From contig NC_085137.1 in assembly GCF_035046485.1 (NCBI RefSeq), forward strand, positions 382,602,706-382,666,705: 64,000 nt of DNA. Reading direction: 5' to 3'. Below are positions 1 to 12,419 of this stretch, in pieces (within the stretch, counting starts at the first letter, position 1; each line of letters opens with the position of its first letter). The position numbers were made by a program, and so were the translations under genes. The notes beneath the pieces are model-generated. The model did no database searches. It had not been told where the DNA came from and was given only the letters and a program-made list of their open reading frames with translations. Source of the stretch: Aedes albopictus (Eukaryota; Arthropoda; Insecta; Diptera; Culicidae).

Positions 1-630
1 GTAGTTTTCCAACTTTACCGAATTTTTCCGGCGAAATTTTTACCGAACAGCGAAATAGAATCTGAGTGTGCATACCGAGCAGAGAAGCAGAGGCATCCTA
101 CCAACAACATCGCATCACTACCAACGGGAAATGCTACACCTTCATTATCACTTCAAGGACCGAATCAGCAAAACCAACAACAACAGCAACAACCTCAAAA
201 CCAAGCCTTATGCAGCAGTGAAACCCGGTTCGATTTGGACCCAATGCGACCTCCCATCGTGCGACTCACTGAGCAATCTACGGAGGGTGACGGTCGATTC
301 TTGAAAGCACGTTTACGCGACCCTAAAATAATGGGCATCGTTCGGCTGTTCCTAGCTTATATGAAGGATCAGCCTGCGACAGTCTGTGTGGAAGGATTGA
401 CCCCGACTAGCATTCGAATGTTGCTGGCATCTGAAGGTCTACCGACGGATCCTGAACATCTTCTTCGTATCTTTAGTGATGTGCACCAGGAGTATGGATT
501 GGACCCTACGGCAGCCATGGCGGATCTGCAGTCATACCGGCAATACCTATCAAGCGAGCGTACCCATCAACTGCAGCAACTGCGCGAGAGTGCAAACAAG
601 TTCAGCTCTCCTTCGTCTTTTCGCAAATAA
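1..630 (+). CDS. ORF1-like protein of the LINE, 5' part outside the window
   Basis: Frame 1 is open from base 1 to the TAA at 628-630, giving at least 209 residues. An ATG at 235 is internal, so the true start may be outside the window. The protein has a Gln/Asn-rich stretch (roughly residues 65-75) and then a compact, mostly hydrophilic C-terminal part ending in SPSSFRK. I see no zinc knuckle and recognise no family. It lies directly 5' of the endonuclease-RT frame and the two frames overlap, which is the usual ORF1/ORF2 layout of LINEs; that position is the reason for the call. Its base composition is more GC-rich than ORF2, so a captured host sequence is an alternative. Confidence 0.45.
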   Translation, partial: VVFQLYRIFPAKFLPNSEIESECAYRAEKQRHPTNNIASLPTGNATPSLSLQGPNQQNQQQQQQPQNQALCSSETRFDLDPMRPPIVRLTEQSTEGDGRFLKARLRDPKIMGIVRLFLAYMKDQPATVCVEGLTPTSIRMLLASEGLPTDPEHLLRIFSDVHQEYGLDPTAAMADLQSYRQYLSSERTHQLQQLRESANKFSSPSSFRK

Positions 631-713
631 CGACGCTTTCTTCTACCGAAGAAATAAGTAGCATATCATCAACCGACGAACTTCCGGAAACTTGTTCGCA
701 TTTTAAACAGAAT

Positions 714-3609
714 GTGACCGAAGTTTTGATATATTGTCAAAATTTCAATCGCATGAAAAGCCCAGCCAAAATGAAGGAAATTTATAAAAACATACTAAGT
801 TCATCCTTCTCGGCTATTCTGGGAACTGAAACGAGCTGGGATGAAAGTGTAAAAAGCGAGGAAGTTTTCGGAAGCAGCTATAATGTATTTAGAGACGACC
901 GTAATTTTCTGGAGTCTCAGAAAAAGTCTGGCGGTGGAGTTTTAATTGCTATTTCGGCAAATTATAATTCTGAATTAATAAGCACTTCAAAATTCAAAAC
1001 GTTTGAGCATATCTGGGTGAAATCACACATAGCAGGTGAAACGCACGTGTTTGCCTCAGTGTATTTTCCTCCAGACCATGCTCATAAAAGCACATACGAA
1101 AGTTTTTTTCCAATGTGCTGAACAAATTTTATCACAGCTTCCTCCTGAGGTTAAAGTTCACATCTATGGAGACTTTAATCAACGCCATGCTGACTTCATT
1201 CTGGACTCAGAAAATGAAAGCATCTTACTCCCAGTCGTTGGGGATAATGAAACATTGCAGTTTATTTTTGAAAAATCCGCAATTTTAGGACTGAACCAAA
1301 TTAATCACATTAAAAACCAACAGAACTGCTATCTGGACTTTTTATTAACAAATATTAACGAAGATTTCTGTGTGACCGAATCATTAACTCCATTGTGGAA
1401 AAATGAGGCTTTCCATACAGCAATCGAATATTCTTTATTCATACATAAAAACCAAAGACCCAATGACTGTGAATACGAGGTAATCTTTGAATACCAATTG
1501 GCGAACTATAAAAATATTAAACGTAGGTTAAGTAGTGTGAATTGGCAAGTAGTTTTAAGAAACGAAGGAAATGTCGATACTGCTGTAGACGTATTTTACA
1601 AAATTTTATCGGAAATAATTATCCAAGAAATTCCTTCAAGGAAAAAACGTCGTAGCAGAAATTTAAAAAACCCAATCTGGTATAATAGACTGATAAAAAA
1701 TTTGAAGAACCGCAAACAAAAAGCCCATAAAAATTACAAGACACACAATACCAATGAAAATCTAGCAAATTATTTGGATATATGCGAGCAACTGAACTTA
1801 GCCATCAGTAATGCATTTGAAGAATATAATTCAAAAACTGAAAGTGAAATAAAGTCCTGTCCAAAGAACTTCTTCAACTACGTAAAATCCAAATTAAAAT
1901 CTGACAATTTTCCATCCGTTATGCATCTTGATGAATCTGTTGGTGATAACTCGGAAAAAATTTGCAATCTTTTTGCAAATTTCTTCCAAGAAATCTATAC
2001 AACATTTTCTGAAGAAGATCGTGACCGCGATTATTTTGCATTTTACCCAGAATTCCCTAGGGACATTGGCGTAAACCAACTCCAAGTGCAGGATATTTTA
2101 CATGCTCTTAAGAATCTAGACGCCTCAAAAGGTCCTGGTCCTGACGGGATCCCCCCAGTATTCATGAAAACTTTAGCACAGGAACTGACTGCTCCTTTGT
2201 TTTGGCTTTTTAATATGTCGCTGGAATCTGGTAATTTCCCAAAACTATGGAAAAGCTCTTTTCTAGTACCTATTTTCAAATCTGGCCGAAAATCAGACGT
2301 ACGTAATTATCGTGGTATAGCCATTATCTCTTGCATTCCGAAACTTTTCGAGGCAATTGTCAACGAAAAGCTATTTCTCCAAACCAAAAACAGAATTACT
2401 GATATGCAACACGGCTTCTTCAAAGGTCGGTCGACCTCAACAAATTTACTGCAATTCATAGACTATTCATTAAATGCAATGGATAATGGAAACCACGTGG
2501 AAGCTCTCTACACGGACTTTAGTAAGGCATTTGATCGCATTGACATACCAATGCTACTTTTCAAACTACAAAAAATCGGAATTGAGCCAATTCTCCTGAA
2601 ATGGCTTGAATCATACCTAACTGACCGTCAACAAATAATTAAATTCAATGGAAACAAGTCAAACCCAATTCAAGTCACTTCAGGTGTCCCCCAAGGCTCT
2701 CATTTAGGACCTCTTCTCTTTATTATGTATGTAAACGACATTTCCTTCATTTTAAACAAACTAAAAGTTCTAATTTATGCCGATGACATGAAGCTCTTTC
2801 TGGAAATACGAAATGAAGAAGACATCAATGTATTCCACAATGAAATTCACATATTCTACGTATGGTGCAAAAAAAGCCTTTTAGAATTAAATGTAAAAAA
2901 ATGCAACTTAATATCATTTAGCAGAAAAAGAACAACACCAAACATTTCAGTTGCATTAGGAAATCAAAATGTGGAAAAATGTGAAAGAGTAAGAGACTTA
3001 GGAGTAATCTTAGACTCTAAGCTTACTTTCGTAGACCACTACAACACAATAATTCACAGGGCTAATAACATGCTAGGGTTTATTAAGCGTTTCTGCTACA
3101 ACTTTAATGACCCATACACAATCAAAACTCTGTATATTGCATATGTAAGATCAATACTGGAATATTGCAGCATTGTATGGTCTCCTTTTTCAATCACGCA
3201 CGAAGAAAGATTAGAATCAGTACAAAAGCAATTTCTATTATATGCTCTTCGTAAATTAGGTTGGACTTCATTTCCACTTCCATCATATGAAGCACGCTGC
3301 AAGCTTATCGACATACAAACATTGAAAGAGCGGCGTGAAATTGCAATGGTTTCTTTTGTTAACGATATCGTTTCACAACGTATTGATTCAACAAAAATCT
3401 TATCCTCATTAAATTTTTACATACCTTCTCGGCAACTACGAAATCGAAACATATTCATAACAAACCACCGTAGAACAAACTACGCCAAATTTGGGCCTCT
3501 TAATCGAATGATGGACATTTATAATCAACACTGCGAAACCATTGACTTTACAATGTCTCGGCATAACCTTAGAAAATACTTTTACAGTCTTCGAAGTCCC
3601 AACACCTAA
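714..3609 (+). pseudogene. ORF2: AP endonuclease and reverse transcriptase, one frameshift
   Basis: The first part (714-1121) is an endonuclease-exonuclease-phosphatase domain: ILGTETSW, a GGGVLIA segment and VFASVYFPPDHAH. After a frame change the open frame 1036-3609 continues with IYGDFNQRH and then a full RT: GPDGIPP, NYRGIAIISC, QHGFFKGRSTS, LYTDFSKAFDRID, GVPQGSHLGPLLF and the catalytic YADD, followed by RDLGVILDSKLTF and a thumb/connection region. The enzyme would nick target DNA and copy the element RNA onto it (target-primed reverse transcription). The break lies in a run of seven T at 1103-1109, where a single-base length change explains it. The GTG at 714 is not necessarily the start, since the frame is open further upstream into ORF1. 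Confidence 0.9.
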
Positions 3610-3740
3610 AAACATTATAAATACACTACCTATCCTAATTTAATTTTTTAATATTTTTTATGTATTTCTTAGACTAAACTATAGCATTAAGAAACAAAAA
3701 AATATGTATATGTAAATGTACTAGTCTACGTCGGTTGACG

Positions 3741-3762
3741 AAATAAATAAATAAAAATAAAT
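3741..3762 (+). repeat. 3' tail of the LINE (AAAT-type short repeat)
   Basis: Imperfect AAATAAAT units follow the 3' UTR and mark the 3' junction of the LINE at about 3762. Confidence 0.75.
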
Positions 3763-4129
3763 ATGCCTTCTGTGGTAGAGTATCAATCAACATTCGCTTC
3801 CCTTCGTATGCCTCGTGCGCACTCGATAGATGTTCGTCGGTGTGCTTTGTGGCGCATGCGATCAATCTATCTCCTGCCATACGAACGTACAGTTCAGTCC
3901 GACACTTGTGAAAAAAGTTATAACGTACAGATTGATCGGTGGTGCTTAACATTTAACATGTAAAGGATTAACATCAATAATAAAATCTCAATTTTTGGCC
4001 TATGTTACCAAGCGAATAACTTTTTTCACAAGCGTCGGATCACTTTGCGGTCTTCGGCATTTTTTTGTTTGTTTCTTTGTTCCGGGTTGATGCGATCAAA
4101 TTTAAATTTACTCCATACAACGTTGACCC
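3763..4129. other. Unassigned flank between two retrotransposons
   Basis: I see no gene here. Short ORFs on both strands lack any family motif. Confidence 0.4.
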
Positions 4130-4960
4130 ACTCTAACGCTCCATACATCGTCATTAAGCACATCCTTTAGAGATGGCCTAATTTTAATTGGAACTTTCAT
4201 ACTTCGCCCTATTGCCACCACATAAGACATCCATAAACCAATATTGGTCGAACATTGTGTAAAGAATCCATTCGTTATTCTTAGGTTTTAAGCCCCAAGT
4301 TGTACCAAAGGTTCGCCGGCATTGCCCAAGGGCCACACAAGCTTTCTTCATTCTGACTTCAAAATATCCAGGAAAGCTTGGAATCAAGAATAACTCCAAC
4401 GTACTTTAACTGCAGTCTCATTGATTTCAGAATCAAAGAGACGCCATTACGGTTTCCCCTTTCCGTGGAAAAAAAAAGATAGATGTCGAACTCGGATTTA
4501 CCGAAAGGCCATATTGGCTACACCAACCCTCCTGACGAGCGGTTTACATCAAGTCGAAAAGGGTGCTGATGCACATACCGACTAGCAATTTTAGGTAGTC
4601 TTCGGCAAAACTATAAGTAGAAAATTGCTATTATTGAATTGCAAAAGCACCTTCGATATCTAAGAAAATACACAAGTAGGATTGCTTTTGAACGAATACC
4701 TTCTCGATGTCGTAAACAACCTTTGTGTAAAAGAGTCACAGTGGACTTGCCAGCAGATGTCTAGGCATGTTGGTTCACATGAAGATGAACATCGCGGATG
4801 TGATGATCCACAATACGTTCTAAGCATTTCAGAAAAACGTAGGTCAAACTGATAGGTCTGAAACGCTTTGCTACTTCATACGACCCACGACCCATTTGTG
4901 GAATAAAATTCCATAATATCTATACATCCAGGGAAGTGTATGCTGAATAAGCGCTCACTC
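4130..4960 (-). pseudogene. LOA-clade (Lian-like) LINE remnant, internally deleted
   Basis: Read on the minus strand, 4960 to 4130 gives broken RT pieces: HVNQHA, GKSTVTLLH and FLDIEGAFDN-like text near 4660-4810, then a jump to the palm and thumb region, then the post-RT segment near 4180-4400. The same family is present at 13650-16337 (minus) and 31160-32990 (plus), and the three copies align over recognisable stretches. Many stops and frameshifts are present. At 4375-4395 this copy keeps the uninterrupted version of the site where the 13.6-16.3 kb copy received a MITE. The clade name is inference from RT and RNase H text in the sister copy. Confidence 0.7.
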
Positions 4961-5639
4961 GGAAATCCTTGGATTTCGCAAGGATTTTGTTTAACCCATT
5001 GCATTGGAGCCGGAGTGGTCAATATGACCCATGAAACCGACCATTACAAACGTATTCGAAGCCAGCGAGGTTGCGGCAGCAGTGGCGAAATTATCCGGCT
5101 CCAGAAGGTAAACCGACTGACTTCACTCAAACTGGAAACATTTGTATAAAGGTTTTTCCAGCCGGATCGTTCAGCAGACCGGAGAGCTTTCCTGTAGGCC
5201 TTGCGAACCGATCTGAAAACCTCCAAACCGAAGCTCTTCCGAAAATTTCTTGACTCCGTTGGGCATAGAGTATATATGGCCGGGGTTCTGCTAAACCGAA
5301 CTAAGCGCCAAAAAGATAATTCCGAGATAATTAAGCTTAAAGTTCAACCACTCACAAATAAACAACAGCGGATATTATTTGAAACTTTCCCGCACACATG
5401 CAACTTACAAGCCTTCATAAACCATCAGAAATGAAGAATACATGTAAATTATTTAGAATCATTGATATAATTACATTTTATTTCTTGGTACTTTGCACCT
5501 CAGTTCACTCTGGCTGATCAAAAACATTAGAAACTGGTTTTGCTGAATGTGTTTTTTTTTGTTTCAGATAAAACCAGGTGGATAGTGAAAAAAATCTCGA
5601 TTTTTTATCGCCTATCAAGTTGAAATCGATATCACTCAC

Positions 5640-6046
5640 CAGTGCTGAAAAATTCACTTCGTCATATCTAAATTCAATCACCTACAGCTCATTTTAGAAG
5701 CGGAACCTGAGAGTATGGTATATGAAAAACTTGTGCGGCTAGACCAGCTCTGCAAGAAAGTCACGGAAAAACCGCTCTTTTTTCTAATATTTAAGGTAAA
5801 TGTCATGGCATGGACTTACTTTCGAAAAATGCCAATGATATTCACGGTGAATATCATTTGGCATTTTCCGAAGGTAGTCCGTGACATTTACCTAAAATAT
5901 TTGAAAAATACCGGTTTTTCCGTGACTTTCTTGCAGAACTGGTCTAGTCGCACAAGTTTTTCATATACCATATTCTCAGGTTCAGCTTCTAAAATGAGCT
6001 ATATGTGATTGAATTTAGATATGACGAAATGAAATTTTCAGCACTG
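5640..6046. mobile_element. hAT-type foldback MITE
   Basis: The two halves are inverted copies of each other (arms of about 200 bp, centre near 5845). Ends are CAGTGCTGAAAA in inverted orientation, and an 8-bp direct duplication TCACTCAC flanks the element (5632-5639 and 6047-6054). Eight-bp duplications and CAG-type ends are characteristic of hAT elements. No transposase is present; the 97-codon ORF across the loop is a by-product of the palindrome. Confidence 0.9.
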
Positions 6047-6345
6047 TCACTCACAATCCTTTACATGAATCAAAGAGGACGCGTATAGTATGGTAGCACG
6101 AAGGTCTCAAAATAGTTTGAAATATGAACGGCGGAAGCCCTCCCAGCTCAGCCCTTCCCACCCATGCTTTTTCTTCATAAGCGGTGCATGTGGAGGCACA
6201 GAGCAAGAGTGATTATGTCACACGATGTCCGTGCATGCCCTGAGGTCCTGAGATGTGAATGTGGAGCAATTTGTGTACTTCAAATTTATGCTGGTCGAAG
6301 AAAACCATGAAAATGTTCTGCCAAAGTGCACTAAGTGCAAAAAAG

Positions 6346-6421
6346 TTTTCAAAAATATGAAAGAGATTCGAACTTGGATCATCTGAGTGATAACCAAGCA
6401 CGACACCTCTAGGTCATATTA
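6346..6421 (-). repeat. tRNA-like segment (Pol III B-box-like)
   Basis: On the minus strand this reads as an A-box-like GACCTAGAGGTG followed by a B-box match GTTCGAATC. It resembles the tRNA-like blocks at 25891-25962, 37222-37286 and 41275-41340. It does not fold into a convincing intact tRNA, so a SINE-type or captured tRNA relic is more likely than a gene. Confidence 0.45.
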
Positions 6422-7125
6422 CCTTGCTGAAGGTCTGTCGTTAAGTCTGAATCAAGTTCTAAACATTCTTCTCAAGGATGGTTTTCGTGAAAACGCCATT
6501 TTTCGAACAGCCAAAGCGAACCAAGTGTTTGGTATTTTTTCAAGCTTTATTATTCTAATTAGGCTTGTTGTTCAATGATGGCTCCTGTGTTAAATTACCA
6601 GTATGAGGTGTATCGACATAACGCTGATATTAAAACCAGTTGGTTTTTGTATTGTTGAGAATAAATTGATTCTTAAATGCTGTGGACTTGGTTCGGTTTG
6701 GCTGAATGTGATTTGGAAAAATGGCGATCAGCGCCATCGAAACATAATTGATTCCTCCAACACCCATATTTCTAATAACATGTTCATTTCTCTCACAGAT
6801 TGTTTCTATGAGTCAGTTAGAAGGATGAGGAGAACTTGAAATTTTCATCACCTGAACCACAACTAAAATATTTCGCTGTTTCTATACAGTTCACCCTGGT
6901 TGGATGCAAAATAATGTTTTGTATGTTCTGCCAAAGAGAAATTTTGAATTTACTCCACAAAGAGCTGTCAGAATTACTGGATTTTTACATGGAAGAAAGA
7001 TCATCATTTTCTTTACCCAATGGTTAAGAAAACTCAATTTTTCAAAAAATGGTCTTTGGTTCGGTTTAGCAGAACCCCGACCATATATGCCTTCCATACG
7101 ATATACACATACAAAATGATCATTA

Positions 7126-7216
7126 AGAGAGAAAGCTCTCAGCTAATAACTGTGGAAGAGCTCAGCTGAGAAGCAGCCTTTATGCCAGTGGCCAGTGGGT
7201 AAGTTGCGCCAAGAAA
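7126..7216 (+). repeat. SINE-like fragment
   Basis: The segment containing GCTCTCAGCTAATAACTGTG, AGCTGAGAAGCAG and GCGCCAAGAA resembles, from memory, the 3' part of an abundant Aedes SINE (Feilai-type). The identification is by recall only. Confidence 0.45.
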
Positions 7217-8685
7217 TTCAAGATTACATATTACAGCCAGTTGAACACATTCTAATAAGTGTAATTCTACCTGTTCCGATAATTTTGTCTATCCCTTGCA
7301 AAAATGCAACAATGCAATTGTCACGTGCGACGATAGTAAAACACATTAGTCTAAAACTAATCGATAGTTCACCGGTATCTGATCAGAAAAAAAAGATCAA
7401 CATGTTTATTACACAGAAGACCTATCCCAACCCGATGCTCATCGGTCAATCTCATATTCTTCCTATAGCTCTGCCCTACTTCACATGACCTACAGACACC
7501 TAGCTAGCAGCTTGTTCTACAACATTTCAATAGAAGTAACTTATCATATACTAGTTAGTTACTGTGCAACCTCGCACCAGCAAGTTACTATCTAACAGTC
7601 TAACACCACCACCATTCGGCAGTTCTGCTACACTTCCCATTCAAGTGCAGTTTAAATAAACAAATAAACCGCTCCAACCACACGTCTAGGGCACAAAGGA
7701 AAAAAAAAAGATAAAACAAACTATGGCAGCCAGTGTTTCGTTAAAAACGTTTCCACACCAGACAGACTAACCGGACGACTAAAACACAGGGCGACCGACG
7801 ACGTCATCATCATCATAGTAGAGATACAAAAATATATAAAAAAAAAGCAATTGCACACAAAAACTTGTTTACATTGATGTCACTGTCAATGCTAGTTTGG
7901 TGCCTGCCTGCCTACATGTGCACAGTCGCAAAACGGTCGGCATCGTGTGTGAAAATATTGTTTCCACGTGTTTATTGTCTTTGGAAACTGGACTAAGCCT
8001 ACGTGATTTTTAGTTACATACAGTTTGGTTACTGAATGAGAAACCTTTCAGATGAATTTCCGTAATGTACAAGTTAACAAGTCTTTTTTCCCCTAGGCGT
8101 ACCGTCCCAATTGAGACAAAATCTGTTTTTTAGTTTGGTGTACTATAAGCACTTCCACAGTTACATATTAAGGACAGACTTGTTAGAATCCCAAAATGGC
8201 CGCCACAATGGCCGACTTTGGCACCTACTCACGATTTCGAGGGCACAAATCTCTTCGTGAACAAAACCAGTGTACCTGCGCTTTTAATTTTAAACTAATT
8301 ACAAGTGAGCAAGAACAGAATAATGAAATACATTGTTGTAAGAAGCTTGCTTCTTGAGATTTGTGAGTCTGAAGTTTCGATGCAATGTTGAAGCGGGATT
8401 TCAAGACGTTTGTCCTTAACTGAGAACTGTCTCTGCCAGTCATCATGTTGCCTATGAAGATACTCGATACCCGATACCCGATACTCGATAGGCAAACTTT
8501 TTTGGCTTCTGGCTTTGTTAAACCCTAATTTGATATTTGATAAGCCCTTCAATTACTAAGAAGTTATCATTTTGTAAGATGTTTGCATTGGCCCTTTTTG
8601 GGCAAAATACTATCGAGCATGCTAACATGAAATACCTATGTGAGATAACGAATGACAAAACAAACACAATTACTAAAAATTATTT
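7217..8685. other. Unassigned intergenic DNA
   Basis: No gene or clear element seen. A short CGATACCC/CGATACTC repeat lies at about 8461-8490 and an imperfect CATCAT run near 7808. Confidence 0.4.
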
Positions 8686-8954
8686 GAGGGGTCCAGAATC
8701 AAAGGGGTGTAAGTGACCATTTTGTCGATTTTGAGCTTAGCATATCAAAAAATTCTACAGATTTCAAGCTTTCATGAACTTTGTTAAGATTATTTTTACG
8801 ATCATTAGAAAAATTACAATAAATCGTAGAAAATTGGGTGGATTCTGAAACTCCATACATTTTGTATGGGATGAAAAATTGGTGAAAAACTTTAAACCTC
8901 ATTTACTCGAAAGTGGGTTTTTGTCACTTACACCCCTTTGCTTCTGACCGCCTC
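8686..8954. mobile_element. Palindromic MITE with 4-bp ATTT duplication
   Basis: Terminal inverted repeats of about 30 bp contain AAAGGGGTGTAAGTGAC, and ATTT is present on both sides (8682-8685 and 8955-8958). A second copy, in the opposite arm order, lies at 42650-54269, split by two later insertions; this intact copy supplies the empty-site sequence for both. No coding capacity; similar to the 4-bp-duplication MITE class known in Aedes. Confidence 0.85.
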
Positions 8955-8958
8955 ATTT

Positions 8959-10020
8959 ATACTATTTCCGATTACTGGTTTGGTACTAGTCATTTTCGAC
9001 TGAAGATATCCATCTTCAAGGAGGACCGAATATGTATATAGAAACAGAATCAATTTTGCATAATTTGGCTAAATATATTTAGCACAAAATCATGAATAAT
9101 TCAGATCAGCAGATTGCTTCATTGGGCAGGAACATCGCCGCCACAAACAATATGCTAAGGCAGAAATCACAAATCAAAATTATAGAGGTCACATAACCTA
9201 AACATAATATAACTGCTCATCAATATTGGAGCGTCTACGAATACCTAGCTGATCTGATGCCGAATCGTCGAGCTTGTTTCGGCTACGAGATAGGTATTTG
9301 CATGCACATCAACGCTCCTCCTATACCACGGTGTGTGGTGCAGCTTCAGATGTTGACGACCTATCGCAAGGCAGGCGAGTTTCGTGATGCTAAAACTTGG
9401 CACAAGTTCACGATCAGGGACAGTTATAGTCGTCTGGTGCGTGCTAGTCATCATCGGTGCCTGAATGAGTGCTATTGTGTTAATAAGAAGAGTGGTATTA
9501 TGCAAACGTATGATGTAGTGATTTGCGATAGTATTGAAATGGTAATTAAAGGTACTTTAAAAAAGGATCGTAACGAGTGTTGAAAATTTTGGTTAGGCCA
9601 ATCCAAAGATAATTAAAATTAACGCATATCCGCCCAACGTTTTTTTTTTATAGACCAGTCAATTTGATGTGAATATCTCCCGAATTAGGCAAAATTTTGA
9701 AATACTAACTTCTAAGAAGTTATACTTGTTCCTAGTGGACAATATAATTTGTCCCTGGTTCAACGATGCTGCAAAGATTTGATTAGCTATTATCATGATC
9801 TATGAGCTTCATTTCAATGTCAAATAAATTTATTTTCCTGAAATGTCTCTGGTATGCCTCAAACCATTCTATTCTTTTCTATTCTCTATTCTATTTAGTG
9901 CTTCTACAGCTAGTATTGAAAAGCATCCTGGAAATATCAAAATTTATTCTGATATTTTCTTGTCAGCATTAATATTTGCAGCATATCAGAGATGATGTGG
10001 TATCAGGTATCAGTAGAGAG
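8959..10020. other. Unassigned intergenic DNA
   Basis: I find no supported gene. The 108-codon plus-strand ORF at 9257-9583 has no recognisable domain and no splice or initiation context that would support it. Confidence 0.4.
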
Positions 10021-11489
10021 TAGAGTAATGCAGGGCAAAAGTTCGCACCTAACAGACTTCACAAAATAACTATTAAACGAAAAGAAAATAATATCGTTTT
10101 TCTTCGTTAAAGGGGTCCCTATCATGTTACCTTCATTGTACAGGGTAGTTTATTGGTGTGAAGTTCATTTATTTCATCTTAAGTCATGTTCATACTTTCA
10201 CTCTCGTCATTAAATCTGTTTCCTTCTGTTCATGCCATTACGACCCAACTGGAATATGACCTGGTGTCAAGCTTTTGTATACAATGTATTTTATGAATAC
10301 TTTCACAATTCTTAACTAAGAGCAGTTCTATCCTGCGTTACTGAAGTTGTCAAAATACATTGTGGGATAATCATAGAGATACGTGTTGCACAAAATACAT
10401 GACCAAATTAAACAATGCAGCAAAAGTATTGAACAGGACCGTAATGGAATCTTATCTCTGTCAGTATGATGATAAAATGCTGTGAGTTTACAAACTAAGC
10501 CATGATAGACCCCGGCAAAGTAGATGAACATAAGACCTTCAAAAGCTTACGAAAAAATTAGGATGAGGATTTTTTTTATTTAAATGGGTGTACATAATGT
10601 TTGACTTACAATCGATCTTCTTACAAAACTAAGTTCAAACCCTTTGCCAGAAAGATTTTGAGGTGCATACTACACATATTAAACATATATAATAGTTTCT
10701 ATACGAAATCATCATTGCTTCAAAGATTTTGTAACTATATTGATGTTCTACACGGAGACAAATTTCGTTCGTTTGAAACAAAAATATTCATGTTTATTCG
10801 GTAAACTGATAAAATATTTAAAACTAAAATATTTATTTTTAAAACTAATTCAATTACATATTGATTTCTACAATACCCATTGAAGAGCCCCCCGTTCCGC
10901 CATCGAGAACATAAACAAAACTTTCAAGTTCCAGCTGCAGCACCAAACAAGATTACCTCTTGCAAAAAAAGTCAAGTTTCTCCAAAAGTTTCCACGAAAT
11001 CCCATTGATTTCGGGAGCGAATGTTATCTACATGATGTTGGCATTGAAAGTACCACGCGGGATGTGGATTTTCCTAGAGAAAGAAATGACTTTGTAGATT
11101 TGATTGGAAAACAAATATTTTCGTAGGGCCGAACTGCCACAAAAAAACAAAAAAATTTACATTTGTTTCTAACATAACCTGTCAGAAGATGCATGTTTGT
11201 TTCAAAAATGGATTGAATTTGCTTCAAATGTGACGTTTGATTTGCTCCAAACAGTTTTATTTTTGTTGCCAGAACAAATTGACAATTTATTTGAGTTTAC
11301 CTGAAATATTTTTGATTTTACCATGCTTTTTTCTGCGTGTAGATTTAGAAATCTAGTGCGAACTTTTGCCCCACTGTCGAAGTTTTAATAATGTTCCTTT
11401 CTGCCAGAAGCACTAGTAGAATAAAGAACTACTATGGAATAACGATTCTCCGACATCAAGAGGTTATGAGATTCTTCTTCTTCCTGTTA

Positions 11490-12253
11490 CCGTAAATCGG
11501 GGTCTAAATAATTGATCAGCGGGGTGAAATTGATCATTCGCAGACTATAAACTCTAATTCCATAATAGAAACTTCTACACGTCGTTATGATCATAAAATG
11601 TTTTACTCATCTAGTCCACAGATGTGTAGAGATGAGTAAAGACTTTTCAGTTTTTAGGAAAAGTTTGTCTTGTTTTACTTTTTTAAGAGTTTTTCGATGT
11701 GTTTCTTACACAACCGAAATCGTTGGTACTAAATAATCGATTGCCACTAGGAGTACCAATAAACTTTCTGTGTTCACATTGTGTTGTGGTGTAGCTATTC
11801 TGGACATGAATCAGTTTTAAAAGTTTCAATTTTAGTTGAAAAAAATATTTAAGGTAGTTGAAGTAATTTAATTCAAGGGGAATTGCATATCATCAGGCGT
11901 TTAATGACCAATTTCAATTTGCTATTCAATAGCCGAAATCATTAGTTGTGAGAGTTTTGACGCATTATTTATGTTCAGAAAATCAATGTTTAGTGGATAA
12001 GGCAATTTTCTGTTCTTACCGATGTTCAATTGTATGCTGATCAATTTCGCCGCAGAATGGCATTTTCATTTGTTTCATGTTTGAAGTTATTTAAGTTTAA
12101 GTTTAAATATCTTTAACAAAATTCTGTAACGTAGTTTCATGGGGATCCACCCGGTACTGGTTTTGCAGATATTATTTTGCAAATATTTGAATTTACTACA
12201 AATGTTATCGGCAAATATTGTTTTAAAGTGATCAATTTGACCCCGGTTTACGG
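11490..12253. mobile_element. TA-flanked MITE, CCGTAAAYCGGGG family, copy 1
   Basis: Ends are CCGTAAATCGGGG and its inverse CCCCGGTTTACGG, with TA on each side (11488-11489, 12254-12255). A subterminal GATCAGCGGGGTGAAATTGATC follows the left end. The same family occurs at 14809-16012 and 32254-32912. A TA duplication fits the Tc1/mariner superfamily. No ORF of note. Confidence 0.85.
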
Positions 12254-12419
12254 TACTATAAATTTTTATTCCAAAAGGTCCAAAAATTCTATCAAAACAC
12301 CTAGAAACACATTTGTATGCATAACTCTGCCACAGCATAATGAAATTGTTCCAATTTTTATTGACGAGTTACTGACCTGATTAGGTGTCGAACCCATACA
12401 GATTTGTATGGATTCTTAA

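Larger units (their letters stand above)
1..3762 (+). mobile_element. Non-LTR retrotransposon (CR1/Jockey-group), open at the left edge
   Basis: ORF1-like and ORF2 reading frames are followed by a short AT-rich 3' UTR and a tail of imperfect AAAT units (3741-3762). ORF2 carries an AP-type endonuclease and a reverse transcriptase with no visible RNase H after it, which fits CR1/Jockey-group LINEs. The 5' end lies outside the window, so no target duplication can be tested. Apart from one frameshift near 1103-1109 the copy is open, so it is probably young. The exact clade is inference. Confidence 0.88.
5271..7088. mobile_element. Decayed element with long-range terminal inverted repeats
   Basis: The sequence around 5271-5301 (core GGGGTTCTGCTAAACCGAAC) recurs inverted at 7059-7088. 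Fragments of similar text also recur inside (CAGTTCACYCTGG near 5502 and 6888; GGTTYKGCTGAATGTG near 5535 and 6695), so the body is itself repetitive. A hAT-type MITE is inserted at 5640-6046 and a tRNA-like segment lies at 6346-6421. No coding capacity is recognised. Exact ends and target duplication are not resolved. Confidence 0.55.

Noticed and set aside
9257..9583. 108-codon ORF as a small gene
   Set aside because: No recognisable motif, no splice or promoter context, and an overlapping antisense ORF of similar size; consistent with chance.
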